A DNA stretch of 23,910 nucleotides from positions 284,813-308,722 of the forward strand of contig NW_019091444.1 of NCBI RefSeq assembly GCF_001949145.1. Reading direction: 5' to 3'. Every line of letters begins with the position of its first letter. Within the stretch, counting starts at the first letter, position 1. The DNA comes from Acanthaster planci. Lineage: Eukaryota > Echinodermata > Asteroidea > Valvatida > Acanthasteridae. The translations under genes were made by a program, and so were the position numbers. The notes beneath the pieces were generated by a model. It searched no databases and was not told where the DNA came from. It worked only from the letters and a program-made list of their open reading frames with translations. Positions 1 to 18,197 of the stretch are shown here, in pieces.

Positions 1-398
1 TGATATAAAAGGGGTTTTTGCAACAGGGCGAGCTTACCAGGGGGCCCTTTTCAAACCGGGTCTAAATGGTCGCCGGCCCTTACGTAGACGTGTCTCAGTG
101 ATTTTTGGTTTCCGACTCATTGCCAGAAATCTGAGATTTGTGGTGAAAATTAACAGTGAAGGGAAGAGCTTGCACGGCAGCAAGACCAGTGGAGAAAGCA
201 TTGAGTCAGATTCTGTTGGAGTCAAGACCAACCTGGACGATCGGCCATCTTACGAGGGAGGCGTGTGTGAGACGCCCCGTGAAGTTGAGACAACAGAAGG
301 AAAGACGTGGCTTGGAAAAGGAACCCCAGACAAGTTTTCATTTTTTTTCAGGAATCCCGGAAATGATTGAGAATCATCTAATTGTTTCTTGGTTGCAG
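1..398 (+). other. HECW: Intron upstream of the first visible HECW exon
   Basis: No coding match to the HECW family was found. The open frames here lack family motifs and flanking splice sites that would join to 399. The 3' end is a usable acceptor (attgtttcttggttgcag). Read as intron running in from outside the window. Confidence 0.6.
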
Positions 399-7479
<7,081 letters not shown>

Positions 7480-8360
7480 AAGTGAAATTAGTGATTAGGA
7501 CAACTTCTTTGGAAAAGAAGCAAACTTAAACCTCGGGTCATACATGAAGACACTTAAGATTGATTTACCAAAGTTTAAAACAAAAAACTTAATGTAAACT
7601 TGTTAGGCAGTGTTGATCCATATTTTCCAAGGTCCATCAAAGTCAGTCAATAGGTTTGGGAGGATTCTGTATGATTAAGGAAAGTAGAGCCGGCTACTTT
7701 TTACAGGAGTTGTAGCACCTCTAAATGCATTCCACGTTGGCTAGATTTCGGAGGATTAGGGAACATTTCCTCATGAAAAATTCTTACGATGTCAGGCACT
7801 GCCATCCCTAGCTTGACATGTCACTTGTGCATACTTCACACCTTTGCCATTTCTGGCCACAGTTATATGAAGGCCAAGTACATGATATCTAAGGTCTAGA
7901 GACCAGCTACAAGTTAAGCATGCTGAACCGACAATCTTAACTCTGTTTGAGAGAGAATTGTCGACCAAATGGGGTCAAGACGTCTTCACCAGTAAGCAGG
8001 AGATCGTAGGTCGGAGACCCCTCTGAGCTAGCTTGTCCCGCAAAGACTTGGAAGGCTGCATTAAGCAAAGGGGAAACCACACATTTCAGTTGACGTTGCC
8101 GCAGACATTTTCATTGGCAGGTTTGACCAAAATGCGTGGAGAGCTCCCTCTATGGACAGAAATCAGTCAAACTATTTAAACATCAAATGAAGCAAAGTCG
8201 CTGAGCAGGTGCCAGAAATTAATTGTAAAGTACAGCTCTGTTGATGCCGAACATTGTCTTTCACGCTGTCCCCAAGTCCTTTTTTTGGGTCCATTCCTTC
8301 TCCCAGATTTGGCTTCCCTCCTGTTTATTCTGTTGTCCGTAAAAGGTTTTTCATTTATTA

Positions 8361-8366
8361 AATAAA
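8361..8366 (+). promoter_or_regulatory. AATAAA polyadenylation hexamer, proximal candidate
   Basis: The first AATAAA after the HECW stop, in AT-rich context about 880 bases downstream of the TAG. There is no strong GU-rich element just after it, so its use is uncertain. Confidence 0.35.
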
Positions 8367-9385
8367 TAATTACTTGTTGACCACCAGGTCGTGCAAATGA
8401 TATAATTACTTACAGAACCAACTGTTTCATTTTTGTCTTGGTTCGATTCTCTAGCGTTGAACGGTGGCCACCCAGAGGTGTGAAAATTCAGCTTTTATGG
8501 TTTAGATGGTGACTCTGGATGTTTTGTCTTTTTTCCTGCGCCTGCTGGGTGCAAACGTATGGGGACTTCTTTTATTCCAACTGTTTGCTATCTGTTTTCA
8601 GCTTTAATTTTAAATGGCCACTCACACCCCTGTTACCCTTTCCTCTCTGTTTTGTGTTTTTTCACTTGTTCTTCAATACATTTTACTGCCTATCGTTTTA
8701 ATCTGTTCCCCCACTGTAACTTGAGAGGTAATGCACATGAGAAAATCAGAAAAAAAGTTAATTGAACCTTTTCCCTCTCTGTGGAAAAAAAATTGCTGTT
8801 TTGAACAATATTTTTTCTTTTTGTGTGAGAATGCAAGAAACCTTTCTTTAGGTCAGTTCATAAGTAATAATTTTGTTTCACAGTTTGGTTATCTGTCCCC
8901 GTGCTCAGTTTCGCAAAAGCTGAAGTTCAGTGTTGAAATGTTTCACCTTGCTACAGAATCGTGCTAGCATTGATGGAAATGGCATGAAATGTAAATCTCA
9001 CTTGTTTTGTATGTGTAATAATTCTTTATATGGACATTTACACTAATCAAAGTAATTTATATATTTTGGTGAGTTGTCTTTTCCAATTGTTTGAAAGATG
9101 AAGGCACCATTGTGAAAAATAACAGAATTTGTTTACATCTGTGTACCTAGCTATATTTAATTTAAAACTTTATTTCTCTGATTTTTACATTAATGTGCTT
9201 CGTGGTGTGGTTGTACATGTATAAACTAGAAAGCTATACATATATATTATACGATTCCGTGCTACGGAGTTTATGTTGTAAATTAATTTTACTTGAAAAA
9301 ATGTTCACAACATTTTGTTGTACGCAAGTGGACATATTCTGCATGCAGACACCGATGGCATTAAATTTTAAGCACAAATGTAATT

Positions 9386-9396
9386 AATAAAATAAA
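9386..9396 (+). promoter_or_regulatory. Overlapping double AATAAA, middle candidate
   Basis: Two AATAAA hexamers overlap at 9386-9391 and 9391-9396, followed by moderately T/G-rich sequence. A plausible alternative cleavage signal about 1.9 kb after the stop. Confidence 0.45.
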
Positions 9397-10213
9397 GCAG
9401 GCATTTGTATCGCCTATACACATGGGTAGTTTTATGCAAATAACGTAGCATATAATTTTTGTAAATTCTGACAGAGAGCTACTGGCTCAACGCTGAGAAT
9501 GCAAACTGACATGTTTGAACAACGAACTCGCGTAGAAAGACTAGAGAAAACACAGTTGTAATCTATGCAAATGTCGTTACCAGAATTCGGGGCTGTTTTG
9601 AATCATTCTTCCTTGTGGTGTATCGCTTACATACTTATTTATCAACTCCAGTTACGTAAACCCTTCCCCCTTCAGAAAAAATGTATCGCAAGTTTGATTT
9701 TCACGCCCCAAAAAGAAGTAAATAAGATGTCTACCACGTCTGTTGTAAATTTTTTAAGCTTTCACGTTAAAGAAAAATTAAACATTAACAAAATGAGAAT
9801 TTACCAGTTAGTGTTGCGTATTAAAACTAGAGACCTGTGGAATTTGTTTCGTCAGAGGCAATCATTAAGGCCCTCCTCCCGCCACCACTCCCTCATCCAG
9901 GATTCACTTGGAAATGGAAATCATGACCTAGCGTTTCTTTTTTTTCTGATTGGCTAAAAGTAGTGAAGAGAAATATTTCATAGTTTGTCATTGCCACAGC
10001 ATGCAACTGTGTTCTTGGATTTTTGTATTCATAGTTTGTACAGTAACCCCACTTGAACTTCATTTACTTCCAACGCAGTTTTTCCATTCTATTTTTTCTG
10101 ATTGTTCTCATGCTCTTTGTACCTTTCTTTGACAAGTGTCGTTTGCTAGGGATAGAGATTTTTGATATACATTCTCAACGAAATGGCTGATGCAGAAAGA
10201 TATATGTTCAACA

Positions 10214-10219
10214 AATAAA
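10214..10219 (+). promoter_or_regulatory. AATAAA polyadenylation hexamer, distal candidate
   Basis: Followed within about 10-70 bases by T-rich and GU-rich stretches (tatttttcctgggtcttg; gttgagttgtacg), the arrangement expected of a cleavage site. It also sits where the T-rich UTR-like composition ends. Confidence 0.5.
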
Positions 10220-10310
10220 TTTGATATTTTTCCTGGGTCTTGATTTCTACCGATCAATGTTGAGTTGTACGATTATGTGTACATTATTTGAATTTATTCA
10301 GGTAAATATT

Positions 10311-10328
10311 TAAATATATATATATTTA
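10311..10328. repeat. 18-bp AT palindrome
   Basis: TAAATATATATATATTTA is a perfect palindrome, just beyond the likely 3' end of HECW. A low-complexity AT stretch able to extrude as a cruciform; no specific role inferred. Confidence 0.8.
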
Positions 10329-10623
10329 GATATCCGATATAATTATTTTGACTTCCACGTTCGAGCCCTTCAAAAATTGTACGCTGTATGAGTTTTAATG
10401 ATGCCAAAAATGTTCTTCTTTTATACTTGGCAATTTGGATTTGAAAGATCAAATGATGGCGGAAGTCGATGTGTGTTTTCTATTTAACGTGGTCGGTAGC
10501 CAAAGTTGCACAGTCACGTTCTAGTGTGCATCCGGGATTACTTTTTAAAATACGAAAGTTTGAAACAAAGTCATTAAAAATGTTACCCTTGTTCAATTGA
10601 TGCCAGAGTTTCTGTGTTGAATT

Positions 10624-10710
10624 TTAGCAGCGCGTACAGCGCGTGTCGTCGAAGCTCGAGCCGAGCGTCGTAGCCGGGACGACCACAAGTGGACGGGGCC
10701 AGGGGCTGCT
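10624..10710. other. CpG- and GC-rich patch
   Basis: Stands out from AT-rich flanks: more than 10 CpG dinucleotides in under 90 bases (agcgcgtacagcgcgtgtcg and on). Open frames cross it on both strands but show no domain. It could be an unmethylated regulatory patch, a diverged repeat piece or an isolated exon. No choice is supported. Confidence 0.4.
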
Positions 10711-12793
10711 TCACAGTGCGCTGGCATGGGGATATGCGTAATGTCAGGTTTGCTTATTGATGGCATGAGTTTCTTGATGCTATCTGGATTGAAGTGGGTG
10801 ACCGAGGGAGGGGGGGTATGCGCCTTATTATTTCCCCACCCGATCTTCCCTCACAGGTAGACAGACCACCACTCAGAATGGTTAATAGGGCCAACACTTC
10901 AGCCAAAGTCGGGAGTCGGGACGCTTGGACCCAAGTCTGGGCTTTTGTCCTGTCTTCAGCTTCCAACGACCTCACCAATATCACAGGCTCGCTTGTTTCA
11001 TACCGATCCTGACCACGATCAGTGATCCCAGAGGGAGCTGGTTCCCGCTATGCATTACGTGGGTTCTAGTTAGAACCACCCACCCACTGGATACCAGACC
11101 CGATGATTCTCACTACGCATCAAGGGTCCGGTACCACCCGATGTCCACGTGACCAAGACTAGAGGAATAAGGCCGTTTTCCAATACTCAACTTCGGCTCC
11201 GTATGAGGCTTGAACTGCTTTTTACTACCTGACTTTGAAGCTGTAAGCCCACTTATTAGTCTAATAGTGCCACAAAATATTAAATAAGATCCAAGAGCGC
11301 AAAAATTACTGTAATCAAATTTGATTTAAACGCTTCAGGCCCAATATCGGGGATTGGTTTCGGGGATTGGTACACTGAGATCTTTAAATTAACGCGAACA
11401 TAACAACTAGAATTCTCCATTCTAAAACCACTGGTGCAAAACATCGTGATTCGGGGCAAGCGTTTGCTTAGTTACATAAGAGACGCCTTGCAACAATACA
11501 CCGTTCTCAAAGGATAAGAACGGAACCAGTCCATTCCAGAGATGGTGGTCGCTATGCAAAAGCTTGCTCCCGCAAATCATGAGGTGTAGCAACAGTGTCT
11601 TTAGTATGGGGAATTAAAATTGTTACGTTTCTTTGCAATCAGATAACACAGTGTACCAAATTTTATTCAAATTTAACTCATAAGTGGCTTCCTCCAGTTT
11701 TCCGGAAATAGCCGAAATATTTCGAAGTCGTCCCGTCTGTATGTGGTATGTTCGGATGGTACCGTTAATGTTCGGTTATTTCCGGCCGGTACGTACATTA
11801 TGATGCACGCAGGCAAGCTGTTGAACGTTAACTCCCGTATCCTAATGGCACCTGTTGGTCCTACAGTATTTGACATTACATTGAAATGGAAGGTCTCTCT
11901 TAGAAATCTCCCTAGAAGAGAATCTAGGACGAATTAGGACAATGGCAAGTGCCTACACAAACAGGGTGCATTACGGAAATCGAAAACACCTGGGCTCTTA
12001 ACTTGACCCTTGCTATATATTCATTTATATCAGTGGGCGATGCCTGACCTACAGAGTAAGATTTTTTTTATCAAGAGTAGAATCTTTGGGCGGGGAACCA
12101 CTGGCAGACTAGGTTCTAGTGCCAGTGAACCAACATAAAGATCACTGATCACAAACACCCAAAATTCCTCCGATATCCTCTACCAACCTTTGCTGGTTTC
12201 CCTTTGCTGCTTTTTTTTATTTGCCTTGATTTTTTTTTCAGTCGGAAAAAGGAACAAGATGTAAAACAGAAACTTCAGATCTCCGAATAAGCGTCGTTCA
12301 GTCTGCTTGTAGCCAGCTGCGGTATTACTGTTTATCCACTGTCTGCTGCAGTGTAATCGATCAGTTTCGGTATATTTTGGTCCACAGGACTTTCACATGC
12401 TAAGGTTTATCGTGTAGACCGTTGCTCTTGAACCTGCTTAATTCCCGTTAGCGTTAGCTTTTCCCGCTATTTAAAGAGGCGATTAAATCGCTGCCCAAAA
12501 GAACACATATTTGCAAAGTAAGCATTGCACAATTAGTTGTGAAATATAATTATGCGCTTGTAGTTCCTCATTTTTCACTTTATCACCCTGTTGGCCGACG
12601 CCGCGTTCAGGAACCTGTGTTATTTTATGCACCTGTAACCAGGTCGGGTTGTCACTCTGCTCTTTTTCAAATAGTTTGACACGTTGACAGTTCAACCCCC
12701 CTAAATTGCTTTGTAAATAGATAAATTTAAGAGGCAACGAGATACCCTGTTTCACCTGTCTTTATTAAAGTGGAGCCACGCGGTAACACACCG

Positions 12794-12960
12794 ATGCATC
12801 GTCTGTTCGGTGACTCGTAAACACACAAGCCCGCTGATTGGTCGAACCAAATAACTATTTCAGGGATATTTTCTAAATAACCCTTAAACCCATAAGAATT
12901 TGGTTTCACCTTCAAGGTGTTCACCTCGAATCGTCGCAATTTCAAAGAAAAATAACTTTA
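12794..12960 (+). repeat. Dispersed repeat, copy A
   Basis: Shares ordered blocks with 16511-16670: ATGCATCGTCTG, GTGACT, AAACACA, CGCTGATTGGTC, AATAAC, TTTCTAAA, TCGCAA and an A-rich end. Spacing between blocks is similar. Reverse-strand translations of both copies share VIWFDQSA / VIRFDQSA and nearby residues, most simply because of shared DNA ancestry. Same orientation as copy B, 3.7 kb apart. Family unknown; the true ends may extend further. Confidence 0.65.
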
Positions 12961-15900
12961 TGCGTACATAGTTAAATGTACCCTGCAAATAAATTGATTA
13001 AAAAATTTACACGTGCAGTGCATGAACAACGAAACACAAAATCTGCTTGCAAGCCCACTAAGAAAAACCACTTAGTTGGTCCCTTTGACCACCGTTCGGT
13101 TTATGAGGTCTCGATTTCCTGTACTGTTTGATCTTTCCTACAGATGACCGCTATGCAGACACTACCCGCTGATGCTGCGCCAGTCCAGTGAGAAAGCAAC
13201 CACACTTGCCCGGCTGGTTCCACCTGCTGCAGTCTGATCTTGTGGATCTTGGACATGCTGCCCTGCGCCCAATGTTGAGACATTTTATTTATTTTTTTTA
13301 AGTTTTCGGTTTTTGCGTTTCTGCAACTTTTGCGAAAAAATAGTTTGAAATCAGTTTCAGCGACACACCTCCTGGCAAATTACACAGGTACTAGGTCAGT
13401 GTAACGGACAGAAAAACATGTTATGTGGTGGACCTCAAGAATTACCCATATAATGCCATCTTTGTCGACAGAGCCTAATTCACCCATTTATCTTATTCCT
13501 CATCATAGGCCACCTGCTGCAGTACCGGCTTCACCTGTTTCCTGCCACCCTACAATTGTCAGCCAGACGGTTCTTGCCGGACGTAGAATCCCAGCACCGT
13601 CCGTCTGTGAGCAAGATAGCATCGAGATATTGAACCGGAAAGGATTGAAACCTAGCATTTATAGTGTCATAATTTCCCCATCTTTCTTTAAGTTCTTTTT
13701 AATTTTTTTTCTTAAAGTGATATAGTCGACCTAATATGCAGGAATTTACCTGTTAAGCCCGAAGAAGCATGAAGATACAACGGTTGTGACATTTACAAAT
13801 GATCATTCAAATAATGATAAACTCATGCAACCTGCAATCGATGGATCCATGTTAGCCCGTGCTTTCCTTTGCCAACTGTCAACTATCTATTGCTTAAATA
13901 TCGGTAGTAATTATGTTTACGTTTATTCTTGCTCTGTGATCTTTCTAATGCAGTGGGATTATGTAGCTTCCTCAAAGGTCTATTAACGAGCGCTTTTTTA
14001 AATTTCGGTGTAGGGTATTTTCTTTAAGCTTTTGCTTTTCAGTTGTGTTTCATTTGATAACTAACCAACACCAAAACAATAAGAGACAGCGGTGATAGAC
14101 CTGGTCCTCCTTGTTGGAATATTCTGACATTGGGTGCAGTGCATGTGATGGTTTAGTTCGATCAGTCACAGGGAAAAAATACGATTCCTATCAACGGAGC
14201 ATCTCGGGTTGCATTAATCTATAAAAATGCGCCCATAGAAAACTGTGCACAATAGAACAGAAAGGGCGCCGCCTGGTGACTCTCAGGAAGAGGTTGGCCC
14301 ATGGGTATGTAAACGCATAGACCACCAGATCCTAATTCCCATTCTCAAAAAAGTAACAAAATAGTATTCCGTGATCTGCGTGGCGCCCGACTATGGGCAA
14401 ATTCACCCCTCGGTAAGGGGAATTTACGTATAGTTGAAGAATTCCAGCCCAAAAATTCCACGAAGCTGTTTTTGATTGTGAAAAAATTCCTGTATTTACT
14501 CCATCTGGCCCATGTAGATTCAAAACGATGCGCTTGCAACATATTGAAAGAAGAGATAGCAGTGTCGAAGAGTAAAAAAGGGTAATGTAAGTGCGTCATG
14601 CGCATTGCGCGCTGAACGCGCTGACATCCCGGCTTCACCCGTTAATAATAATATCAAATAACATCAAATAAGGCGCTAATACATTGAAATTAATAATAAG
14701 AATATTAATCCTTAAATGTGTACTTGAAGAGATGAGTTTAAGATCCTTCTTAAACTGCAGAGAGAAGGGGAAGATCGAATGGCTTTGCGATCTAAATCAG
14801 AGATTTTAAGTTTCCTTACTTAGAAATTAATAATTCTGGTCAATTCACCAATAAATCCAGTTGAAACTATTGTCGCAATTGGGAATTTCCACAAGCAAGG
14901 GGGGCGTAAGCGCAGGGCGTGCATGTCACGTGCTGGGGGAACCAACTGTCGGCTTGGCTTGGCTTATCGATTCCATCATTTCCTTCTTCATGTTTACTAA
15001 ATTGAATTAGGAACCACTGGTGGAGTTTTTTGGGGGAGGGGTTGTATGCACACGCCCCCATAGACCTTTTTTCATAACTTAATTTGAACAACCCCACCTC
15101 CTCTTCACAAAATTCAGCCCACTTCCCACGCCCTCTCAAGCCGACCGCGTCTCTGCAACCAAACAAGTACAGCAATGAGATCTATTTTCTGCCGCACTTT
15201 TCCCTTTTAAGGGGACTTTTCCGCGAGCTGCTGTTCATTGATTTGTGGTGACTGTTTCAGTTTTGATTTAAACCAAATGTACTGCGTCTAGTCACATGTT
15301 CCGCTTTGGTTGCAAGTTGTCATTTTTAAGATAGCCAATAGACCCTTCACTAATAAATTCCAATTTATGCGTCCATGCGCGTAAATGGCATGTGGAGGCA
15401 TAAAGCTTGAGCGGCCATTGAAAATGTACAACGGCACAAATTTCAACGTCATTTTCTTTCAGTTTCAACACTTTTTTCACTTTTGTCTTCGGAAAATCCT
15501 CTAAAATCATCAGCCCTTCTCAACGCCCTCTTTGGGCGCTGGGTGGCGAGCGAATTTGGAAGAAACTGAACTTCGTATCGCTGGTTCACAAACGACTACT
15601 AAATGCATGTACCACGGTCGCATCTCTACCAACAAATGAGATATATATGCAACCATCAAATTGAACACTTCCAACCAACGTGGCTCTTCTCAACCGATGA
15701 GGGGGTGCTTCTACTCGAGGCGGATAGGGTGTTGTGACTTGTCCAAATGCATTTATTGATAATGTCAAACTCGTGCATGAGTGACATGGTCGTGCAAGAA
15801 AGGCATCTCCTCGGTTTTGTGTCTGCCCCCGTTATTTTTATTACAACTACGGCAGCCGCATCCAAGGTGACCGGAAAACAACTCCCCGACTCTTTTTTGT

Positions 15901-16510
15901 TTAATTTTCAGTATTGATGCCCCCACAGATCAGCGGCCCCTTTAAAATTGTTCTGCTTCCACTATCTCACAAAACTTTCCATCCCCCGGGACTGATTCTT
16001 AATTATTTTTAGAAATTGGCATGTATTTTTTTTTTAATTCACCGAAGGTCTAGGAGTTTTTTACTTTAGGCCAGCTGGGTAGAAAGTTTGCATAGATTGA
16101 AAGCAAACTTCCACAACTAAGACAAGATACAGACTGTATTTTCAATTTAAGTTCAGGTATAATTTTCGTCACAATTGGTGTGCGTAGGTTTAAATACATG
16201 TACTTCAATTTACTTTTCATTTCTCGTCTTTTCCCTTTTATGGTAAATGTCAGAGAATGCATACATGTAAATGTACAGTACATACATGTACATGTATAGT
16301 ATTTTTATTCCGTAAAGCTGGTTTCAAAGAGCCTACTGTGTCGATATCGAGATTAGATCACGGCCAAAAATAAGTTGACGAATAAATGCTGTACAAGAAT
16401 TGGTCATTATGTACAGTTTGTATGAATTTTCACTTATTTTTTCTTCCGTTTGGTGGTGTTGTGCCGCCCCCTGCGCTGCGCAGGCCGAGTTTGGGGAATC
16501 CCTGGCTTAA

Positions 16511-16670
16511 ATGCATCGTCTGACATCGACAGTGACTAAAACACAGGTGACGCGCTGATTGGTCAAATCGAATAACAACTTCTGTGACGGTTTCTAAACA
16601 ATAAAAAGTGCTTGGTATTTTCTCTGAGGTTTTTACGTTAAACAGTCGCAAATATGAATGAAAAAGAACA
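16511..16670 (+). repeat. Dispersed repeat, copy B
   Basis: The partner of 12794-12960, with the same block order. It is preceded by a GC-rich stretch (gccgccccctgcgctgcgca) not clearly shared by copy A. The many substitutions between copies imply old insertions rather than a recent local duplication. Confidence 0.65.
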
Positions 16671-17097
16671 GCTGCATATATTCATTATCATATTGATTGA
16701 TTGAAATAAAGGTATTTTCAGAAGAAAAGTGCTGAGAGGCAGAAATGAAGAATACGAGCTCTGAGCAGTATGGGGTAGGTATTGGATAGAAACCGTTACA
16801 GGCTGCGGGTCGATCGACCTTAATGCGCATAACGATGCGTAATTCCGTCAAAACGGCAGTTCGATTTTAATTTTGGGTGATATAGGCCAACACACGTAAT
16901 TAATTCTGTGGACACAAGTCTCATTTATTTCTAAATATCTTCTAAGTTTGGACATTCCTTAGTCACCTGATTGTAACCGGTCTGGACCTACACTAAAGGA
17001 AATCCGACGGAAACTGCGTTCCCTTCTATGACAACATTCTAGTCCGGCCGTTAGACTGAATACAGTGTGTTGATTGTTCATACAGCCAGTGGTTCTC

Positions 17098-17121
17098 TGT
17101 ACATGTACATGTACATGTACA
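17098..17121. repeat. (TGTACA)4 palindromic microsatellite
   Basis: Four perfect TGTACA units, each palindromic and alternating purine-pyrimidine. It lies about 250 bases upstream of the putative kinase start codon. Confidence 0.9.
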
Positions 17122-17353
17122 TACAGCTCGCATTATTCACACATGCTGTAACCGTGCACATTCGAGGTCCAGTGCTTCAACGTCGTCGGCTGTTTCTTCG
17201 TTTCTTATTCTTAAAGCCTTCAGATATTCCTTCATAAATGAACAACCTCGGGAGGCTTTAGCTATTGGCTCTGTCTAGCGTCAACTGGCGTAAGGTTGGG
17301 AAGCGACGGCGTGAAAAGAGGGATTTTCGTGTTCATCATCGGGGAAGTTCTTT

Positions 17354-17466
17354 ATGCCACTCCGAGAGCTCGCCATGAATAGCCGTGTTGTCACACGGGA
17401 TGTCACGGCACGATTTCGGGAAGGGGATTTCCATGCGTCGTATACGGTCCAGAATGAACTCGGAAG
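17354..17466 (+). CDS. Putative first coding exon of a DAPK/DRAK-like protein kinase
   Basis: Opens at ATG 17354 after an in-frame TGA at 17312-17314 and ends GGA AG before a consensus GTGAGT donor at 17467. It encodes 37 residues plus a split Ser/Arg codon. The end, ARFREGDFHASYTVQNELG, has the layout of a CAMK-group kinase N terminus: Phe-Arg, then Tyr nine residues after that Phe, then Glu-Leu-Gly opening the glycine loop. The same spacing from FR to ELG is what I recall in DAPK1/DAPK3. The next codon (AG plus one base) can be Ser (DAPK-like) or Arg (DRAK/STK17-like). The second ATG (17375, context gccATGa) is a better initiation context than the first. The catalytic exons must lie beyond the window; other CAMK kinases are possible. 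Confidence 0.5.
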
Positions 17467-18014
17467 GTGAGTTTTCAAACTTCTTGGTTTTCTACATACA
17501 GACATACTCGATACTGAATGCTCCTATCACAACTGAGCATTATTTTCCTACGTAATCATGATAACTGAGCATTGGTTTCCTTCTCTCATGTCTGTTTGCT
17601 TGTTTAAAATGCCATTGGCATGATTGATTTTGATTGATGCCGATACATGTATTTCACAATTTCTTGCGGCCAGAGGGTTGTTCCATTCGTGCCATTGTAG
17701 ACATGGAGAAGTATGATGCTATTTTTTATAGTATTTGATTTATTGCATTCACGTCTAAGCAAAGGAGCAACTTTCCCTTCACACTGCGGAGGGATTTGCA
17801 TGTTTTCCTCCTTTTTTGCTGGAGCATAATAAAAATAACAAACCTTTTTGGTACAGTGTGGGAGATATTCATAGCGGATTAATATTGAAATTTCAGGCAC
17901 ATTAATGTCGGGAGTTTAGTCAATAATTAAGATTTTCCCCGTTGGCAGCCTGACAGCAATACTATTTTGCCAGTTTGAGTTTCAAGTGTAAAATATGGAA
18001 TAGCCATCAATTAA

Positions 18015-18050
18015 CCAATCAGAGAGAAGAATCAAGACTCAGTGACGTCA
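18015..18050. promoter_or_regulatory. CCAAT box plus perfect CRE octamer
   Basis: CCAAT at 18015-18019 and TGACGTCA at 18043-18050, 23 bases apart, about 550 bases into the putative intron. TGACGTCA is the full palindromic CREB/ATF site. The spacing resembles promoter-proximal arrangements, but either word can occur by chance. Confidence 0.3.
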
Positions 18051-18181
18051 TCCCATCTGCGAGAATGACTTAAAATATTGGCTTTCAAAAATTCATGACT
18101 TGTCAGGAATAGCACGGGCTCAACCAAAATGTGTCTCAGTTGAATAAGAGTTGTAAGTTCTAACAATAAAAATTGTTCAGT

Positions 18182-18197
18182 CAGGCCTATAGGCCTG
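18182..18197. repeat. 16-bp perfect palindrome
   Basis: CAGGCCTATAGGCCTG is its own reverse complement. No partner copy was seen in the window. Confidence 0.85.

Larger units (their letters stand above)
7480..10240 (+). other. HECW: Probable long HECW 3' UTR
   Basis: From the stop at 7479 to about 10240 there is AT-rich, notably T-rich + strand sequence without splice-linked coding signal. Candidate polyadenylation hexamers lie at 8361, 9386, 9391 and 10214. Which one is used cannot be told from sequence. If the last is used, the UTR is about 2.7 kb. Vertebrate HECW genes also have long 3' UTRs, as far as I recall. Confidence 0.55.
10330..17150. other. Intergenic region between HECW and the downstream gene
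   Basis: No exon chain or RNA gene could be recognised on either strand. Separately listed: a CpG-rich patch and two copies of a dispersed repeat. Small inverted repeats were also seen, for example GGTTCTA/TAGAACC at 11062-11077 and a bulged hairpin at 14399-14425 (AAATT..CCCCT / AGGGG AATTT). Noncoding exons cannot be excluded. Confidence 0.6.

Noticed and set aside
1-398. An additional upstream HECW exon
   Set aside because: No frame shows WW, C2 or HECW linker motifs with flanking splice sites in a phase compatible with the exon at 399.
9565-9957. 130-codon + strand open frame in the 3' UTR region
   Set aside because: AT-rich low-information peptide with no motif or splice context. It fits chance in a long UTR.
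12727-12945. Minus-strand peptide similar to one at 16430-16651, suggesting a small gene family
   Set aside because: The similarity tracks DNA-level similarity of a dispersed repeat and is broken by indels. There is no start, splice or domain support for a protein.
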